From Panicum virgatum (taxonomy: Eukaryota; Streptophyta; Magnoliopsida; Poales; Poaceae), in the NCBI RefSeq assembly GCF_016808335.1, contig NC_053142.1:50711992-50775991 (forward strand): 64,000 nucleotides of DNA. Reading direction: 5' to 3'. Below the pieces are notes generated by a model. The model worked only from the letters and a program-made list of their open reading frames with translations. It was not told the DNA's origin and did not search any database. How positions within the stretch are numbered: position 1 is the first letter of the stretch; every line of letters starts with the position of its first letter. The translations under genes and the position numbers were made by a program. Positions 46,298-57,625 of this stretch are shown here, piece by piece.

Positions 46298-48324
46298 TGT
46301 GTTCTCCGAGCAGCATACCCGCGTGGTGCCATCGAATATCCAGATGGGTTTCTCGTGATGACTCTTGCCTTCTCCGCGTGTTCCATCTAATTCGTCGGTT
46401 CTTTTTCTTTTTCTTGATTCGTTGTTGGAATACAGAGTATGGTTGGAAGAAGGGCAGCAGCTGCCGCTTGATGTGTACATTTGTTGGTTGTTATTGGTTG
46501 TGTTATTTGACTGATGATAGTGGTTTCTGTGTGTAATATATATCCTTGACATGTAACGCAGCAGCAGCCTGAAGAGTGTGGATTGGTCTGTTACATTTGG
46601 TAATATTGAAATTACTGTTGGTTTGGATAGAGTTATCTTCTGATTTATCGTCAAATCAGTATACTCTGGCTGGTGGGGTACCAGTACCACGATGCGATTT
46701 CTGATGCGATTTCTAAATGTGAATTTTGGTACTGGTTAATACCCCCAAGCAGACTTGTCACAGTGCCCCCCTCCAAATTTTATGTTTTGAGCCTAAACTG
46801 GTCCATGTGTATAAATTCAGTTAAATTTGTTTTAAAACAAATTTTTATTACGAAATAATTTTTTAATTGTTCCAGAAATTAAAAAAATTGTTTCGAAAAA
46901 AAATTCCGTGGTTTGACTGCCTAACATTGGCGGGTTAAATGCAGTCGGAATTTAAATTTGCGAAACGGTGTAGCAGCACGAAGTTCGCTGTCGACAGCCC
47001 AAATTTTTTTGTCACGGTTAATGATTAACGGCCCATCAGTTGTGGCGTCCACCGGACTCACGTGGAACCGCGGGCCATGCAGATAACGTGGGCAAATGGG
47101 CATGGGATGGTTGGGAGTAATCGATGATTATATCAGTTGCAAACCAAATTTTTGTGTAAACTATAGAAAGTTATTAGATCAACATCCAATAGGTATGATG
47201 GATTGGATAATTTTACAATCTGAACCCGCCCTTGAATTGGATAATTACACTTTTGCAAATCCCCCCTCCCACCTCGCTGCGCCCCTCCCTTTGGATATTG
47301 ATCTGATGACCCAGATTAAAGTTTCTATAGTTTGCACGGAGAGATTAGTTTGCACCTAATATGTTCCCTATATAAAATGTAGAACAAAATTGATTATTGT
47401 AACTTGAAATTATGAATCTCAAATAGTCAAATATATTGCTTAGATCTGAAGGTTTCAGATATGAGGTTTGTCCCATTTTTTCCTTTTTTTTATCATTTCC
47501 TTATTCAGTTTTTCATTCTGTCAATTCTTGTGTATATTTTCATTCGTTTTTTTTGTTTAGATTAGAAGCTTTGAAAAATCTGGTTGACTTCTTTGTTCCC
47601 ATATGGATTCTTATAATCCTTATTTGATTGAAAAGTCTGCTCATATAAATCAGATTTGTAATTATCCTACTTGTGACGGGTCATTTTTTTTCCTAAAAGA
47701 AGTGAGCGAAAATTAAACTCGTAATCAATCAGATGACAGGTAGGCGCCTCCTTTTCTAATGAATGATAAATCTCTCTATATTTTCTATAAGGAGAGAACG
47801 TGACAGGAGAGAATGAGTATTGGGTATCGCCATTTTTTTTCGTTCTGGTGGATGTATATAAGCGTACGACTCGTATTTCCCGTGTAGTACAACTAATTGT
47901 ATGGCACTCCGGTTGCTAAGAACTACTACGTTCATAACAGGACTTTCGAGCAGTTGGGGAATTCATGGCATGCCTCCTTTGAAAGAAAATATTTTTTTTT
48001 CAATTTAGTCGATTAGTCTCGTTGCGTTTCGCTCAATTTGGCAAAACAAAAAAAACGACGCTCACAATAAACCTAGCACAAATTTACATAAATGACAATG
48101 ACATTGCTGACACCGATTAACAATTTTTTTCAACTGATTCAGTAATGGCTGAGCTCCAATGATTCATGGAATATTTTCTTTCACTTAAAAGAATTCCTTT
48201 TCGTCAACAAAGGATACTGTAATGAGAAAGAAACAAGGAGCTGAGGCGCAATATTTACCGAGCCATTCGAAAAAAGGATATTAAACCAAAGAACAATAAA
48301 AAATCAAACAGCAGCAACTGCGGC
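46298..48324. other. 3' UTR of IQD and intergenic DNA
   Basis: 46298 to about 46640 is the likely IQD 3' UTR. The remainder (46700-48300) is AT-rich with homopolymer runs and has no supported gene. Confidence 0.5.
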
Positions 48325-51300
48325 TCAATACCGCCCTGCTATTCTGCTATCTAGCTTTATCCTTTTCGATCCCTTTGGCTGCTCTTTCCTTGCGGCGGAC
48401 ACATCATGCAAAAATGTACAGTTGGCACCATTGCGACACCCCCGGGCACTGTTGAAGTAAGCACAGGGCTTCGTAGGCCTTTGCTTAGTCTCCCTACCTG
48501 GCATAGTACCATTGCTGACCACAGCAATGGTGCTAGTCTGCGAAGGAACAGAATGGTGATGCATTCCAAACTGCATCCCATGCTGCTGAAGTGGTTCCTG
48601 CCTCTCCCCTCCATGCTGATGGATCAGGGTCTTGTAGTAGTCGATACCCCTACCTGGAACATTTGAAAAGTTAACTGCTTGACTTGAACTTGCTGGAGGA
48701 TTCATGCCAACTGAAGGAACAGCTGGAGGCAGCCGATTCATCACAGGTGGTGGTGGCAGCGCAGGGTTTATGTTGTGAAATGTTGTCATACGATCTGGGA
48801 AAGATACTGGAGCACTAGTTGTCATTTGGGGCAGCGAGCCCGGCAGCATCGGGGCAGGAGCAGAACTGTTGATTGGTTGTTCATGTTTAAGTGTGCCATA
48901 TTCTTTCATTAGCCTCTCAAGTTGGGCTGGGTCACTTAGTATTTTGATGAGTAGATCTTGATCAATCATATTTCCCATTTGATTACTTTGCATTATTGCA
49001 GTGTATGCAGCAGATGCAGCAGCCACCGCATCAGGTTCACTGGAGATACCAGCAGCACTTCCTGTGTTGATGGAACCATTGGGCTGCTTCTGTGCGGTGG
49101 TAAATGGAGCATCTGCGGCTTGCGGGACCCTGACTGTTGCAGAGTCATACTTATCTGACTGATGGTAACTGTTTGGTGGACCAACAGATTGTTCTTCCAA
49201 CTGATCAGAAGCATCATCCTCTTCAACAGGGATTAATGGAACCAATTGGGTCCGGGAATCATCGAAATAGGAGTCTTTCACATCAGGAGAAACAAATGGG
49301 CTGGATTGGCAAAAAGAGTTCAGATATAAGAATTGGCGCAAGAAGAGTCAAATCTGAAGAATTGTAAATTGAAATATAGCTTGCTTACTTTGGAGGAATA
49401 TTTGATGGCCGTGGATATATAGCTTCAAGTGCTCCAAACATTCTCTCATTCTGTAAGCCGACCTCCACACTTTCTTCTCCAGCGACAACAAGCCAATCAG
49501 GATTATACAATATCTGCACCCAATACACGGTTTGGGAATGATCCTAAAGTTATATTTGCATTAGTAGAGTGCAGAGTTCAAACTCATGAATCCTAATTAC
49601 CTGTGGTGGGCATCTCCACCTAATTAGAGGGATTTGAGATATGTCAATTTTGTGATTGTTGGTTGGCTGCAATGATTCAAAGCCCGGAGGCAGGGAATCA
49701 TCTGAGCTTGGGCCAGCTGCATGCATTAACCATGAGCCTTTTGCTTGCAGATTGTCCTGCGGTCTTAATCCAGCTTGAGAAGGGGAATCCTCTGAGAGAA
49801 AAAGCCTTACCTGATAGATTCACAAGATCATGATGGATTAGTATTTAGTTATTTGCATGTTATATATTTTTTAGTGATTAGGAAACAGCAAATCTACATT
49901 AGAAACAAGCGTCAGCAAGAATGCATAAGCAATAAGATAATTGGATCTAAATATCAGAAGTAGTTTGATTCAAGAAGGGCACATAAGAATGGCACATGAT
50001 ACAGGATGAAAAGGTGAGCTGATGAGCTCAGTTACTAGACTATTCTATTGGAGCATAGGCCAGCAAGTCCAGTGTATATCCAACTAAAAAAATTCAGAAA
50101 ACTGCCACAGTTTGAATAAAAAACACGCATCTATCCATTACGTAGCTGTCATGAAGAGCAACTCCGGAAAATTTCAGTTCGAGACATATTGATACAGTTT
50201 GAAATATTGACGTAGACAATGATTTTGTAATCTAACTCTAAAAATATATGTCCAACAGCTTTAAAAAAAAAAAGAAAGAAAATTCTATGTCCAACAGCAG
50301 ACTTCATCATTAATTGAATTACCAGTAGAAATATCGACATAGTTGATTATTTAAACAACAGTGTTTTAAAGGCGACAAGGCGACCCAAGGCGAGCTGGGT
50401 ACGCCTGGATGCCTAGGCGGCGCTAAGCCACAAGGTGTGAATGTTGCCCACGGCAAGCTGGGTCCGCTCGGATGCCTAGGCGACACATTAAAACTGTTAA
50501 ACAATCAAAATCATGGTAGCTCTAAAGAACTATAGATCATCATCCATAAAGCCATAAGTAAAAATGGTTGTACTGGATATGAGACAACATGGATGCACCA
50601 AGAACCATTCTTTCTTTATCCTTGATTGATGGATATACTGGAAGGATATCAAATAAAAAAAAGGAGGCACTGGAATCCATTAAAGAACTTAGAATCAATG
50701 AAACATTCCACCAACATATAGAGAGAGATGCTACAAAACATAAAAATGAAGTACTAGTGCATACAGATCTTGGGCTAAGAAAGGATGAATGCCATATGAT
50801 ACAGATGCGCAACTGCATAGCAACCAATATATTGCTTATACTTGGTTTCAGCCAATAAGCTGATGAAGCCTTTGGTCTTTCATCATGATGATTTAATACC
50901 TCATTCAGAATGACAAAATGAATGCAGTTCGTCTACACTGCCTAAAAAGGGTATACAAAAGTTCTGCTCAGCCATATTACAAAAAAAGATTTTTGAATGC
51001 ATAGATAGCCAAAAAATATTTTTTAGTGATTAGTAATAAGAAAAACTTAGAAACAAACAGGTAAAAGGATTTTTAAAAAAATAAGTCAACCGTGTGTCCA
51101 GTTAATTACGAGATTCTCTAGTGGACTTAATAAAGCATGTAGACTTTACTGCACTCATTAATGACAGGAAGTACGCTATAATGCCATGTCCTTCCAGATC
51201 TTTTGTGTTGCAATCTACTCATTCACTACGTGCAGATATCACCATTTAAAAAGCATGCAGTTGAGACTATCTGGAAATCAAAGTTTGTTAGCTTGCTTTT

Positions 51301-54280
51301 GTTCAGATTACACAGGTCTGCATCCATGAACCTATTATATTTTGTGTATATACCAGACATGGAGACAATGTCAGTTACAAGATATCAGATAGTTAGCATG
51401 CATGAGACGAAGAATGCAATATAATTGCTGTCCTGGACCACTGGAAGTAAAATGGTGTTCCATTCAATGCCAAACTTTGGCACGAGTTTGACTTTTTTAA
51501 AATGTTCAATTCGTTTTCACTGTTATACTCCACTTCATGACCCACACACACTCTGTTTCGAAAGGCATTGCCTAGGCACTAGGTGGAGAAGCACTGTCTT
51601 GCCTAATGCCTAGGCATTTTTCACCTATTTGAAGTTTAGGTCTTGATTTGAAAATAAAAGTGGGACAAATTAGGGGTGGAGATCGACAAACTATAGTCAC
51701 CGTGTTCGGCTGGTGCAGTTTCGGCTGCTCCCAGCTGCTGTCGGCTGGAGGTATACCTGCCAGAGGCAGCGAAATGGGAGGCGGACGAGAGAACGTGGCA
51801 CTTGGCCGCTGATGTAGGCCAGCCGAACGGCTGCAGGTGGCCAGCTGAACGGCTTGGGCTGCTCAAAGTAGCTGGAATCGGCCCAGCAGCCGTCCAGCAG
51901 CAGTAAGTGGTGCAGCCGAACACAGTGAATCAGAGAAATCATGGACGTGTGATGTCAAAATTTGATAATATGCCACATTTCATCTACTATTTAACATGCA
52001 ATTACTCTAGCCGCCTGCAAAAGTACATACACCTAGGCGCTAGCCGCTAGGTGGAGTCTCACCACCGGCCTAGCACTTTACATTGCATAAACCCAAACTA
52101 TCAAAGTTTGCAAGGTTAAAACACACTGTTTGGGAATAAAACTGTGGCAGCGTGGTGAGCATAAAAACAATCCCAAAGGATACTGTAGTAATGACCCAGC
52201 ACAGCTTTGTCTCTCGTGCAGACTAACTCTACTGCCCTACACATAATAATTCCGTTTCACAATCTATGTCCAGTCCAATACTCAGGAGGCATAGTATTTT
52301 GTTAAGATTAAAGGATTTTTTTTTGTCAAAGCTGTACTCATTGGGTAGATCAATAGTTCATCTATCCAATAGGATTAAAAACATCAATTTTATGAACATA
52401 GACAATATACAAATCTACAAGACATCATGATCAGAGACTAGATGGTCTCTCAACTTAGCGTTCCCATTTGATACTGAATCTTCATGCTGTGACAATATCT
52501 CCAGCGCTAAATCGGATTTATCGGAAGGATTGCTTGACCGAAAGGAAGGATTGGTTGGAAAAACAGCTTTAGCGATGACCAGGATTTGTACTATTCCTAC
52601 GAAGCGAGGGACGAGCGAGGCCTAGGATTAGGAATTGGAATCCCCACATGCATAGAAGGGTACGGCCCTTTCCCCACAGTCACGGCACCTCGGCAATATT
52701 CGCTGATTGGCCATGATGATAGTAAGTCATATGTGTGGATATGGACGGGCAAGTGCCTACACAAGAAGAGCAAACTTCCTTTTGTACATGAAATACCAAG
52801 ACTTCATTATTAACACTTGTTTATTCTAATACAAATAAGAACGATAATAGGATTATTCTAAGTTGCATTGCTCGATTACTTCACGAAATCAATGAATAGG
52901 AATAGGACATTACATGATGAGCTCAACAATTAAGAACACAAGACAGAAGATGACCTTTGGCGCAATGCACCTCAACTGCACACACTATGTGAAATGTCCA
53001 CCACTACATTTAAAATGAATAAGTAACATTGTAGTTTTGCAGAATTTTTCTATATAATTGTCATAGCATTTAATATGGAAGGTGCTTCTGGAAAAAAAAA
53101 GTTTTCTCCAAGTATTTCACACTCAAGGTATGCATATTTTCATCATCCTTTCTCACCATTGTCCATGGATACTTTGCTAACCTTTTAAGAAAAAAGGTAA
53201 AAGATATTTTTTACAGGTAACAATATACAACAGAATGCATAACGTGTAAACGATTTAAAAAAACAATCATGCTCATGGTTAATGATGTTTCACTCATTAT
53301 AGTCTTTTCTCTATTAATAAAAATGAACGGTGAGTTTTTTTAATCAAAAACTAGTCGCACACATACAAATGTTGACATTTAGCAGCTACAGATTTTCTGG
53401 CTTAAGTAGGCCAAGATTACTCCTTTCAAGATCGCCTTATAGCAAAATTCAGCAGGCAACAGGGGAAAAAATGCTGTGATGAATTGGAACATGCACGACA
53501 GCATAAATCAGATCGATCCCATTTAACTAAATTTCCACCAAATTTAAATTTATACTTGCAACCTGCAGTCCATATCCTTCTCTGGAGAATGCATAAAACT
53601 ATTTGATGCATAATTTCCCATAGGACAGCATGCAGTATTATCAATTAGTATCATGGAATCTTAGAAAGAAATTTGTCATTACTTGTTTTGTTAAGTTGTC
53701 AGGCATTATTGTGTTCCCTATTTTCAACCCAAGTCCATGTTTGCTTGGTTATTTCATTGATTCCAGTCACTTGCATATGCTTTGTTTAACTGGTATTTGA
53801 GAAGATCGTTCATTCACTTCTGCAATTATTTGGGTGTAAGGAACACCAGCAATCATGTCTCATTTGCAGAAGTCAGGATCGAACCTTCGCAGTCGCTTCT
53901 TCTGCCCATAGAAGCTTTTTGAAGACTTTTTTTTGAAAAGGCGTTGGAAATTTAAAGTTGCAATGTTCGTTTTAGGCAAGCCGAACACATTGCGCAATCA
54001 AAACATAACAAATAGATCGTGCCTCCTCGTTGCATCGCGGAGTTGGGCAGCAACGGATTAAAACAGCACGACCAACACGAGAAGCAAAGCAAAACAAATA
54101 AATCTTCAAACCGCCGCGAAGGATTGGATTGTGAAGGGTGGGGGGGAAACGCGAATCGTTCTCCTCGCCGTGGCGGCGGACGAACTCATCATCATTGCGG
54201 CGAGGATTTTATCACAATACCTTGCAGAGATTGGCCCCGTTGGCCCATGAAACGCGCCTGGACCGCCTCGACCCCATCAT
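48325..54280 (-). CDS. CCCH zinc-finger protein, Arabidopsis C3H6 (At1g19860)-like
   Basis: Four coding exons on the minus strand: 54280-54221, 49810-49601, 49513-49389, 49300-48325 (1371 nt, 456 aa), all GT-AG and in phase. Exon 1 encodes only 20 residues (MMGSRRSRRVSWANGANLCK) and joins VRLFLSEDSPSQAG; this N-terminal SKRVSW..LCKVRLF-like pattern and PDWLVVAGEESVEV, ALEAIYPRPSNIPP are family features I recall. A single C-x8-C-x5-C-x3-H finger lies at residues 411-430 (CAYFNSARGC...), followed by a basic GSKRIKLD nuclear-signal-like tail. The middle is Pro/Ser/Gln-rich, probably disordered. Expected to be a nuclear RNA- or chromatin-associated factor; precise function unknown. Intron 1 is 4.4 kb and full of repeats. 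Exon 1 could begin at either of two tandem ATGs. Confidence 0.88.
50355..50500. repeat. GCCTAGGCG-type dispersed repeat (intron of CCCH gene)
   Basis: Begins with GTGTTTTAAAGGCGACAAGGCG and contains two GGATGCCTAGGCG blocks about 75 bases apart. The same motif class recurs at 51565-51620 (GCCTAGGCAC/GCCTAGGCAT) and 52030-52075 (CCTAGGCGCTAGCCGCTAGG). It looks like fragments of one TE family common in grass introns; the class is not certain. Confidence 0.45.
51697..51928. mobile_element. MITE with GTGTTCGGCTG inverted ends
   Basis: About 232 bp with left end TCACCGTGTTCGGCTG and right end reverse-complementing to TCACTGTGTTCGGCTG. The inside is rich in CAGC/GCTG palindromes and has no open frame of note. 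It resembles hAT-type grass MITEs. No convincing target duplication is visible. Confidence 0.6.
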
Positions 54281-55765
54281 TACTTGGCACTCCCCCAAAC
54301 CGATCTATAGGCGCGGCAACCCTACGCGGCGGGGCGAGGCGGCGATCCAAGGCGCAATCCGGAGGCTCTCTGTTCCCGAACCCGGGATCGGGTCATCTAG
54401 GGTTTCCGCTCCGCTCCCGCGCCTCCTCCCCGTCCTCGTCGGACCGCGAGGGGGGTTGGCGCCCTCACGGAACGATGGCGATAGCGGCGGCGGCGGCGGC
54501 GGCGGAAGGGTGTGGATTTGGAAGGGACGATACGGGAGGTGGTGGTGGGGAGCAGGAGGATGTGCTGGCGTCGGCCGCCCGCGCCCCCTCTTTTGTTTTG
54601 TTTTGTTGTTCTCTCTCTCGTCGCGTCGATTTGATTTGATTCAATTTAATTTGTTCCCACCGTTTTTCTAGGATAATGGGTGTGGTGGGGCAGGCTGGGT
54701 TTGGGTTGGGTTAATAAATTTCAGCGGTTTCCCGGCTTTTCTTCAGAGAAAAACAGGTCAGGGCTTGCGTATGGTGCCAGCCACCACCGTTCGTTCCTGC
54801 GCTAGGCAGGCAGGTCATGTGACTGACTGACGGAGGGACGGGCTTCTTCCCTGATCGTCCCGTGTAATTTTTTAATCTGCTAGATTAGCGTCTCCTTCGA
54901 GGAGACGTATCGGATGCCAACTCTTCTTTACTTCTTTCGACAGACTTTAGTGATTTTCGGCTTGGATTTTTGTATCTGTTCAATCCGACTCACGTAGATG
55001 CGCGCAAGATGACAAGCACTCAAACGCACTGACCATCACCACAATGACCATTGACCAGGCAACCACCGTGCAGTTGAACTAACCTCGAGCACATCTGATG
55101 GCTCAAGAATTACCTTATGAGTGGCAGCGACAATGGCATGACATGCCTTGCGATTATCACGCAATGCGACAATATCCACACCGCTTAAAAATTGCACGAG
55201 GAAGAAATAAAAAGGGCAAAACAAAACATTTCTTCCACAGTGACGTGCCATGACATGCCGTGCGACGCTTAAAATTGCATGAGGAAGAAACAAAAAAGGG
55301 CAAAACAAACATTCCTTCTAGAGTGATGTGATAGATTTTTCTTGGATAAATTCTGGCCCCGCGTACAAGCTCCACCAAAATGATCGTGTTTCCAGCTGAT
55401 TCTCAGGAAAGCAAATCATGCACACTCAGCCACAACTCATATGCCAATATAGTATTCCTCTTCAGACGATGCACATAACAGGTCTTAGAGCACCCCAAAC
55501 GATCATATACTACCAACCGTCATGCCAGAATTTCAATTTTCAAGTCTATCCATGGATGTAACCACCAAGCACAAGTTGCATATGCATTAAGTAGTCTTTG
55601 GGGTCTTAGACCATACAGTTGAACCAGTTATTACAAAGCATATCAGGGGTGTATTCTCACATCAATATCAAATCATAACATGAATACAACGCCGCTGCCT
55701 CAGCAGCCTACTCTCAGTATCAGTGCGGCAGAACACAATAGAACCCAGCAACTCCCTCCTCTCAA
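54281..55765. other. CCCH promoter/5' leader and PHF5A 3' side
   Basis: 54281 to about 54700 is GC-rich and is the likely 5' leader and promoter of the CCCH gene (minus strand). Plus-strand open frames here (such as the poly-Ala one at 54474) are by-products of GC content. About 55480-55765 is the likely PHF5A 3' UTR. Confidence 0.5.
55184..55329. repeat. direct duplication of ~65 bp
   Basis: GCTTAAAAATTGCACGAGGA... at 55184-55248 and a diverged second copy at 55266-55329, both including AGGGCAAAACAAA and ending AGTGACGTG/AGTGATGTG. Confidence 0.75.
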
Positions 55766-56098
55766 TCATCTCTTCTTAAACCCGTACTTCTTCCGCTCGT
55801 AGAAGAGATCAGTCTTGGCGCTTCCAAGATTGACAATCTTGGGACAACCATCCCGGTCCTTCTCCTGCTGGGTACACTCCTTGCAGTAGTAGGCGTCTGA
55901 GATGCCAACTCCTCCGCAGATCACACACCTTCCCTGGAATGAGCCATAGTTGCACTCATCGCAGACCCGAACAAGCGTGCATGGGCGCACGTATGAGTCG
56001 CAGATGACGCACTTGCCATCGCATTTCTCACACAGGCGACCGATCGCAATGCCAGGCTGCTTCCGGCACATGATGAGATCAGGATGATGCTTCGCCAT
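55766..56098 (-). CDS. PHF5A: PHF5A / SF3b14b / Rds3 splicing factor
   Basis: 110 aa, the family's exact length, in a single coding exon. PHF5A is a core subunit of SF3b, which recognises the branch site as part of the U2 snRNP and is also a component of the U11/U12 di-snRNP. Cys pairs CEKC, CVIC, CDEC, CVIC and CKEC make the knotted zinc-cluster fold; N-terminal [20 protein letters not shown] and C-terminal [11 protein letters not shown] are the eukaryote-wide ends. The 5' leader is probably split: an acceptor TTTTGCAG at 56116-56120 lies 18 bases before the ATG, and a donor GTACGT at 57184 gives a 1069-bp leader intron. The promoter is shared head-to-head with the U11/U12-25K gene. Plants often have two copies; this could be either. 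Confidence 0.96.
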   Translation of the reverse strand: MAKHHPDLIMCRKQPGIAIGRLCEKCDGKCVICDSYVRPCTLVRVCDECNYGSFQGRCVICGGVGISDAYYCKECTQQEKDRDGCPKIVNLGSAKTDLFYERKKYGFKKR

Positions 56099-56115
56099 TG
56101 CTGTTCGATGCTAAT

Positions 56116-57184
56116 CTGCAAAACCATAGTTGAATAGCATACAGGTGAGAATCGTGCAATGCCATAGTTCGTCAGCAGCAGGTAAAACAAGCACAGGAGT
56201 AAAATCTCGGCAAAATATCAACGATTCAACAATTCAATCAATAATTCATATGGCTGTCCATGGCAATAGGTGCTTTGATGCAGCATTATCCTAGAGGAGC
56301 AAACTTCAACCGAAGAAAACAGCAGCTCAATTAATCATCACTAAGACAACTAACACTAAAGCTGTTTTTAGAACTACATCAAGCAACCACAAGGTTTGTC
56401 AATTTAAATAACCAATTTACAAAAGATGAAGACTACTTAATACAGGTAACTTATACGGCACATTGACATAAATATAGCATGTCCAAATCCAAATCCCACT
56501 GAAAACTATTATGCAATCTCACTATGCCTGATGTTTTTGTGATACCGTAAAAAAAACAACATTTGAAATGGCATATAGGTGTCTGTGCTCTCTGGCATAG
56601 CACAATCTCACTGCACAGAACTGAAGCTCTGAACGCCACTGTAAAATACAGTTTCAAAGTTGGAGGGTGCCTGCAGGCTTAGCATTTCCAATTGACCTGA
56701 TAACCTAGTTACGCAATCAATTGTTGCTGGAATCACATCAAAACACCCAAAGCAACACTCCAATGCATCTATCCACTAGTGTTTTTTTTTGAAATAATCC
56801 ACTAGTGTTTATCCTTCCCACCGTTGTCATGCAGCATCAAACATTGATGCTAATGATTAAACCCCACCATCGTCAAGCATCAAAATCAGAAGCTAAAGGA
56901 ACCAATCCACATATCACGTTTTCCCCCTTCCCCATCGCTCCCCATCTGCCAAGGCTCACCGGCAAGAGCCCACGCCACCAAGTTGGAGCCACCTGCAGAG
57001 CAGAACAGCCGAGAGAGGAACGAGTTCAACTACGGGGAGTGGAGTAGCGGAAGCCCCAAAAATCCCTCGGCCGCCGGAGGCAAGGCCAGGCGGCCCCGCT
57101 CCAGTCGCCGGGTAATCGACGGAGGGCCTACCCATGCCGCTTCCATTCTAACACGGAGAAAGTTCTAGTCCAGAGCTCACGTAC
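56116..57184 (-). other. predicted 5'-UTR intron of PHF5A
   Basis: Donor GTACGTGAGC (57184-57175) and acceptor GGTTTTGCAG ending at 56116 on the minus strand. No coding sequence or recognised element inside. Predicted from splice signals only. Confidence 0.5.
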
Positions 57185-57625
57185 CTCCTACGGGTAGGGG
57201 ATGTGCCCTGTGCGGTGGCGCTCCTCGTTCCTCCAAGGCAGCGCGCCGAGGGCTCGAGAAGACGGCGACGAAGAAGGCGGCGGACGGCGGCTAGGGCTTT
57301 GGGCCGCGGCGAGATATATTTGGGCCTTCCGCGGCGGCGGCCGATGCTGCGAGAAGCTTATAGATGCCACCACAGGGATCTCCGTTCCAACCGGTCCTCT
57401 TTCCAATCGGACGGCTGAGCGCTACCGCGCGTTTTGGGACACTGATATTGGGACCCACATGTCGGCCTCACGATTCACGAATCTCAGCATCCACCACCGG
57501 ACCGCCCTTTTGCCCCTTCTTCTAGCTCCGGCCGAGCTCGCCGCCGCTGCCGTAGTTGGGGCGAATTCGGCCACGGAGCTCCGTTGCAGCGCCCGAGGAA
57601 ATCGTTCCCTGCGGCTGCGGGGGCT
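57185..57625. promoter_or_regulatory. bidirectional promoter, PHF5A (-) and SNRNP25 (+)
   Basis: At most 440 bp separate the PHF5A leader splice donor from the SNRNP25 start codon, and both 5' leaders must lie in it. It is GC-rich with no TATA box evident. The midpoint (about 57400-57480) holds GGGACCCACAT and CGCGCGTTTTGG. Confidence 0.7.

Noticed and set aside
54019..54671. Plus-strand poly-Ala/Gly open frames
   Set aside because: They are the reverse of the CCCH gene's first exon and GC-rich leader; the minus-strand exon joins in phase to a conserved protein.
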